A DNA stretch of 64,000 nucleotides, taken from NCBI GenBank assembly GCA_965153455.1, contig OZ234502.1:723267-787266 (forward strand), written 5' to 3'. Shown one piece after another: positions 59,000 to 64,000 of the stretch (its first letter is position 1; each line of letters starts with the position of its first letter). Source of the DNA: Sphagnum compactum (Eukaryota > Bryophyta > Sphagnopsida > Sphagnales). The notes under the pieces were generated by a model, which was not told the origin of the DNA, did not search any database, and worked only from the letters and a program-made list of their open reading frames with translations. The translations under genes were made by a program, and so were the position numbers.

Positions 59000-61900
59000 T
59001 TAGACAAGGCATGGGATCTAGACCCTTTCTTGACTATCACTGAAAACTATACATAGTTTGCCAAGTTCTTCTCCCCAGGACTCAGAAGCACACCTAGTAG
59101 GTTCGGTAACATTGGATGATCAGTTAACCCACCTCTAGGTAAATGGCTCCATTGAACTATATCCATCAGGATTTGAGTTTATATCTCACTTTATCACTCT
59201 AAAAGACATTGGGTTTTTGGGCCCTGCCCCCATAGGGACAGTGACTATTGCATTGGATCCAACTTTTGGAAGTTTTACCTTATTAGAACCAGTTTCACAT
59301 TAGGTGAACCGGTTTCTTTGGTGGAAAGTGTTTAGACTGTTTAGATTGGAACGGATTGTTTTGGTGTTCAGAGTGTGGACACAGTAAGTAGATGTACAAC
59401 ATCTTATCTATTGGCAGGGCTAGCGTGTCTGTGATGCCTTGTTTTTGTTCCTGTTTGGGGTAGTGGTTGAGTAAATTTGAATAAATTAGGGTTGAGCAAT
59501 ATTAGAACGAGAAGGTGGATTAATTTAGTGGGATTATTTCAATAGACTCACACTCATAATCAAAATTCAGACATGAAACAATAATAATTGAAAGCTTTTG
59601 AATCAAATGGCAAGTCTATGTTACTAACACATGAGATGTGCATTGAGAACCTTGGGCTGGGAGAGGTGTTGGGTACACTCTGAGTTTTGTGATTTGGACC
59701 CAGACTTGATAACGTCTTTGAAAGTCTTGAAGCATAAAATATCCAACACAATTAGGCTCTGGAGTCTGAATAGTTTTCCATCATCTTCAATCTTTGAGAT
59801 GATGAACTAATCTATTCTAAATATCTTTTGTTTATAATTACTGATTATTTTGAACCAAATTCCCAATTATTGGTGTAGTAAGAAGAATGCAACAGTGATA
59901 AAAAAAGTACAAACCGACAGACATTGTGATGTAACAATTGGCATGTTTAGTACCAAAACAGACCACAACATGGATATTATAGCTCAACAATAGAAAGGAT
60001 ATTGCTGAAATATATTGTAAACTATTTAATTTTACTTTTAATGATATCTTCAATACACAAACTAATTCATGGATGCAATTGCACTTTAAGTCTTAAAACA
60101 TTTTCATTTCCATCTTCAATCAGCAGAATTGGAGAGCAAGAACCCAATCAACTTAATGTTAAACATGTGAACAAAATGATAAATTTTTGTGATGTTTGAA
60201 CTAGTGGAATGATCATAAGATTGAAAAAGAGTCTTTTACATATTTAAAGACAATGCAACAATAAAAATCATGGTAAATGTATAAGCTTTTTTCTGACTTT
60301 AGACATATCTGATTAACCAAGGCATGAATGGGATGAACATCGTACAACACCCATATTTTTGTTTTTGTGAATTATGTTTCATCCATTAACAAATCATTAG
60401 ATGAAAAATAATATTAGTTTGGTTTGGGTTGGCTATTATGTGCAACATCTTGCATGACCTAATGATCGACTTTTGTGTTTCAAGGAAAAAGAAAAAGATT
60501 GGGTGAATGGAACCAATTGCAAGGTGGTCATAAATGCCAATGCCAAAACATTCTTGAGAAGAACTTGGAAATAGGTGGCTGATCAGAATTGATCAAAAAA
60601 ACTATATTGCCAAATGATGAAATCCTTTGAAAACATATCTAAATATGTCCATTTTTTCTTCATCACAATCTTTGAGTTAATTTTACAAATTTTTGACTAT
60701 TATCTAGTTAGTTTTAGACCTATGTTGCAAATTTGCCAAACACTTTAATGACCTCACACACATGTGAAAGCTCTCTTCCATTGTGTGGACAATGCCCATT
60801 TCAAGCCTCAGTTGTACAAAATACCCATATGATCTGAACTGTGCCATTGGGCATATCAATACAAAAGGGAATGGTTTTCTAGAAATTTACATTCATCAAA
60901 ATAGTTATCCTCTTTATGTGGTGTTTCATTTTAAAAGAGAGATTTTAACCCTTTTTTTCCGCCGATTCTATAAATGTCAATGGCAAAAGATGTGCAAATG
61001 GGGCATGTGTCATAAGTGAACGTGTCAAAGTGCCAATATATGCATTGAACAATAGTTTGGCAGGAGGTCAATTGCATTGAACAATTGTGGGAACTCAAAT
61101 TAGTGCCATAGTCATGTAGCCATCAATAGGCTCAATATTATAATCCTATTTTAATAATTATTATTTTTAGATACCATCATACATAGATAGCCCAAATGCC
61201 TTTTGAACATTCATAGAATTTCAATGATGAGAAATTTTGAAGAATTGGTATATGGGAGATTTTGTATAAAATTTGTATGGTTTTCATTGAACAACTGATT
61301 TTGCATAATCTTTCATATGGTCATTTGTAAACAATTCCAAAAGAAATTCATGCCTATCTCATTTCCACGCTTAACTTCTCACTTTTCTTCTTAAATAACT
61401 ACCTCCTATCCCTCTTTATAACTATTTCATTCCTTTTCCCTACCCACCAATATGAATAAGAAAAGACAAATTAACACGTGCATTTTCATGTTTATGATAT
61501 TTATATTAATTCAAATTAAATCTGATATCAACATAAATAATGATGAATTATTGAAAACAATATGGGAGCATTAGGGGAAAAAAAAAAAAAAAAAAGTTGA
61601 TCATCATTGACAGTGCACAATATCGAGGAGCATAAGTTAGCATTAAGGATACTGAAAGCTCCCCTTTAGTAGGGACTGACAATTTGAAGTTAAATAAATT
61701 TATTTTCAGAAAAAATTACTTGAGCTAAATTGGTCATAATTTAAACACCATTATGGCATGATGACTTTGCATCACAGGAACAGTTAATGTAATGAATGGT
61801 TTTAGGGCAGATGAAGAAGGTATCATCCTCTTGGTCTAAATCCAAAATGAATGGCTTTTTATGGTTCCAAGTGGGCATTATGGCTTGTCAATCAACTAAT

Positions 61901-64000
61901 GAATGTTTGATATAAAGGATGTGGGTTTTGAGTGTGTTCCCCCATGCAACACCTTCAATGGCATGCCATATCATGCAATACCCATATCAAATTACACAAA
62001 CCTTCATCAAGCCAAATGATTACTGTAGTACGTGGGCCAATTCGACACTAATTATAATATTTTCAGAAATGTTGAAAGTTTCATAATTTATTTTTTTCAG
62101 AAATCCTTTTTCTCAAAAAGAAAAATAAAATCCGTTGGAATATTTGGAAAATATATCATTTGTTGAAATGGAATCCCCAAAATTAATTATTTATTCAACA
62201 AACGTGTGTTGAACAGGCCAAGGTACTACAATATAGTTTTGTTAATCTTGAATCTACCTCCTCTTAATTGGAACAAACATGAACTAGTTACATGTTGACC
62301 TACATCCATGAATTCCATTTAGAGTGGACAAAAACTAAACAATCTTAATTAATACAACTAGATAAAACTCAAGTGGATTGATTTGATCCACATGGATGAA
62401 TTTTGGTTCAAACAACTGGAACCCACTATATGAATTGTATTTAACTTTATGGATGATTGATCCAACTAGTTAGAATTGTTACCATTTGTCCGATGTCATA
62501 ATTGCACAAGAAGGGTATATTAAGTAGAAGTTGTAGAAGACTCTTAGGAGTTCCCTATTGAACATTTCTGAGACAGAGAGAGCCCCTATGTATGGTACAT
62601 GTTCTGTACTGGAATTTGCTGTTCTATGACATCTTTCAAGCACATCTCATCTGCTTTTGGTTCATTTTGAATATTGGTGAAAAACATGTTCAGATGCAAG
62701 TTTCTCTTATATACCTATAATGGATTTCATCTTGTTTGAGGGATTTTGACATATTTGTGCTATAGATTATCCCTACTGCATGATAGCTTACAATCACTAA
62801 CCTAGTAGCCACCCAACATAGGGTAATGAAAAATAAGAAAATGTTGCAAATTGTGGATTTTAACTTTAGATACCTCATCTATTTATACCAATGTTGTATG
62901 CCAAGCAAATCAATCATTTGCATAAGTGATCGATTTGGGTGCTTTTCATATGTGTAGGTTTTCCTTAGAGTTTTATTTATTTTTTAAACCGCATCTAAGG
63001 TATTGGGAAAAAAAGGCTGGTCTTCTTAATGGTACTATGATAGTAAGTCCAATGATTGTGGGTTTATTTAAGGTTGAACTGGGGGGAAGACTATGTTATT
63101 ACATTCGCCCCATTAAGTTGGTCATGAAGTGTATGTTTCTGATGGAAACTTTAACCTTATGAGCACAAAGACATTGAGTTGTGAGTGTAACTTGCTACTT
63201 TTAGTGATTTCTATCCATTTGAAAAATGAAAAAATGTGTGTATATATTGTTATTTCTTGAATCTAGTATTGTGACATGTATAGGTACCTAATATTTGAGT
63301 AGGGAATTACTAATGATATGGTAGTATGCCAATTCATTTTTCTTTTAGCCATCCATTGGCCACATGTGTTTGTGATGAATGATTTATCCATGATATGTAT
63401 GAACAAAATCATCCATCAATGAAGCCATGATAATCAATTCACATGGGCAAATTTTAACTTGTAATAGACCATTGTAGATGGAATAATGAGCCTCTAGTTT
63501 AAAGGCAATTAAACAGAAGAAAAAGGACAACTTCCATGTTTGCCAATGAAGTTTGCATGGTAGTTCATGACTTGATGATGAATTGAACCAGGCACACACA
63601 CACACACACAATCTCAATACTGATTTCTTCACCAGTCTGACAAAGCATTGAGCCCACAAAACTTATAGCTCGAGACTCATTGTGGTAGCCACATGGGCCA
63701 CCAGCATGGAAGTGATTGTGTGTTCAATTTCAGAGTACAAATCATGCTGGATATTGCCAGTGTTCTCTCCTCACCACAGCACTCTTAGTTTATAACTCTA
63801 GTCTCTCAGACATTGTAAAAAACTTGTCTCTTCCACTGGAACTTCTGTACTACAGACAGACTCCAGAACAGTTTCCCTCTCAATAATGTTTTGGGCATCT
63901 AAACTCATGTTTTGAATTTGCACAATTTGTAGCATCAAGTAAGTTAGGTAGTGTAGTAGACATAGTCAGGGATCAGCTTGCATGATAAGCTGCAATCTAG
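59000..64000. other. AT-rich intergenic DNA, no recognised gene
   Basis: Contains an A-tract at about 61577-61595 and a (CA)n microsatellite at about 63593-63611. All open frames are short and featureless. Confidence 0.5.

Noticed and set aside
61577-61595. A-tract as the tail of a processed retrogene
   Set aside because: No coding or repeat homology upstream and no TSD seen.

Overview
The window is nuclear DNA from a land plant. Three expressed-looking genes have plant-type architecture and short GT-AG introns. They lie in long AT-rich intergenic DNA full of small plant DNA transposons (MULE, CACTA, hAT-like and Harbinger-like MITEs), tRNA-like retroposons, minisatellites and CT/GA microsatellites. 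Gene density is about one per 15-20 kb, which suggests a moderately large genome. The species cannot be fixed from the sequence; a non-seed plant is plausible but is only an impression.

Layout. 1-2.4 kb: AT-rich intergenic DNA with one copy of a dispersed repeat called R260 here. 2.4-8.3 kb: a CpG-rich promoter with a TATA box, then a complete seven-exon plus-strand gene for the selective-autophagy receptor NBR1 (PB1, ZZ, FW, two UBA domains and a LIR/AIM-like site), then a 3' UTR with a poly(A) signal. 8.3-18 kb: intergenic DNA with hAT-like and Harbinger-like MITEs, a dead pogo/DDE_1 transposase copy near 15.2-15.8 kb and a possible solo LTR near 16.4-16.9 kb. 18.2-21.2 kb: a repeat-rich promoter and a three-exon gene for a DUF985/Cupin_5 protein. 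22-30 kb: intergenic DNA with MITEs and minisatellites. 30.1-31.8 kb, minus strand: a decayed UDP-glycosyltransferase gene with an in-frame stop, a hAT-like MITE and no PSPG (sugar-nucleotide binding) block. Its upstream side abuts a 29-bp minisatellite at 31.9-32.4 kb. 33.2-33.85 kb: four copies of a ~170-bp satellite-like monomer. 34.6-35.1 kb: a second DDE_1 transposase fragment. 34-39 kb and 51-54 kb: very AT-rich DNA made largely of degenerate 'taggtta' motifs, with tRNA-like units among them. 36.8 kb: a 154-bp CACTA MITE with exact TSD. 42.2 and 46.8 kb: further MITEs. 47.75-49.1 kb: a single-exon gene for a PGG-domain-like multi-pass membrane protein. 49.1-64 kb: no confident gene; the clearest item is a MULE-type MITE at 56.3 kb with a perfect 9-bp TSD.

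The three genes share no evident pathway: NBR1 acts in autophagy, the cupin has no settled role, and the PGG protein is an uncharacterised membrane protein. Their promoters stand out because CpG dinucleotides are kept there and scarce elsewhere. No operon-like or novel multigene system was found. The most unusual content is the repeat biology: R260, the tRNA-like units, the MULE MITE carrying a 33-bp tandem repeat, and the UGT gene broken by a MITE.
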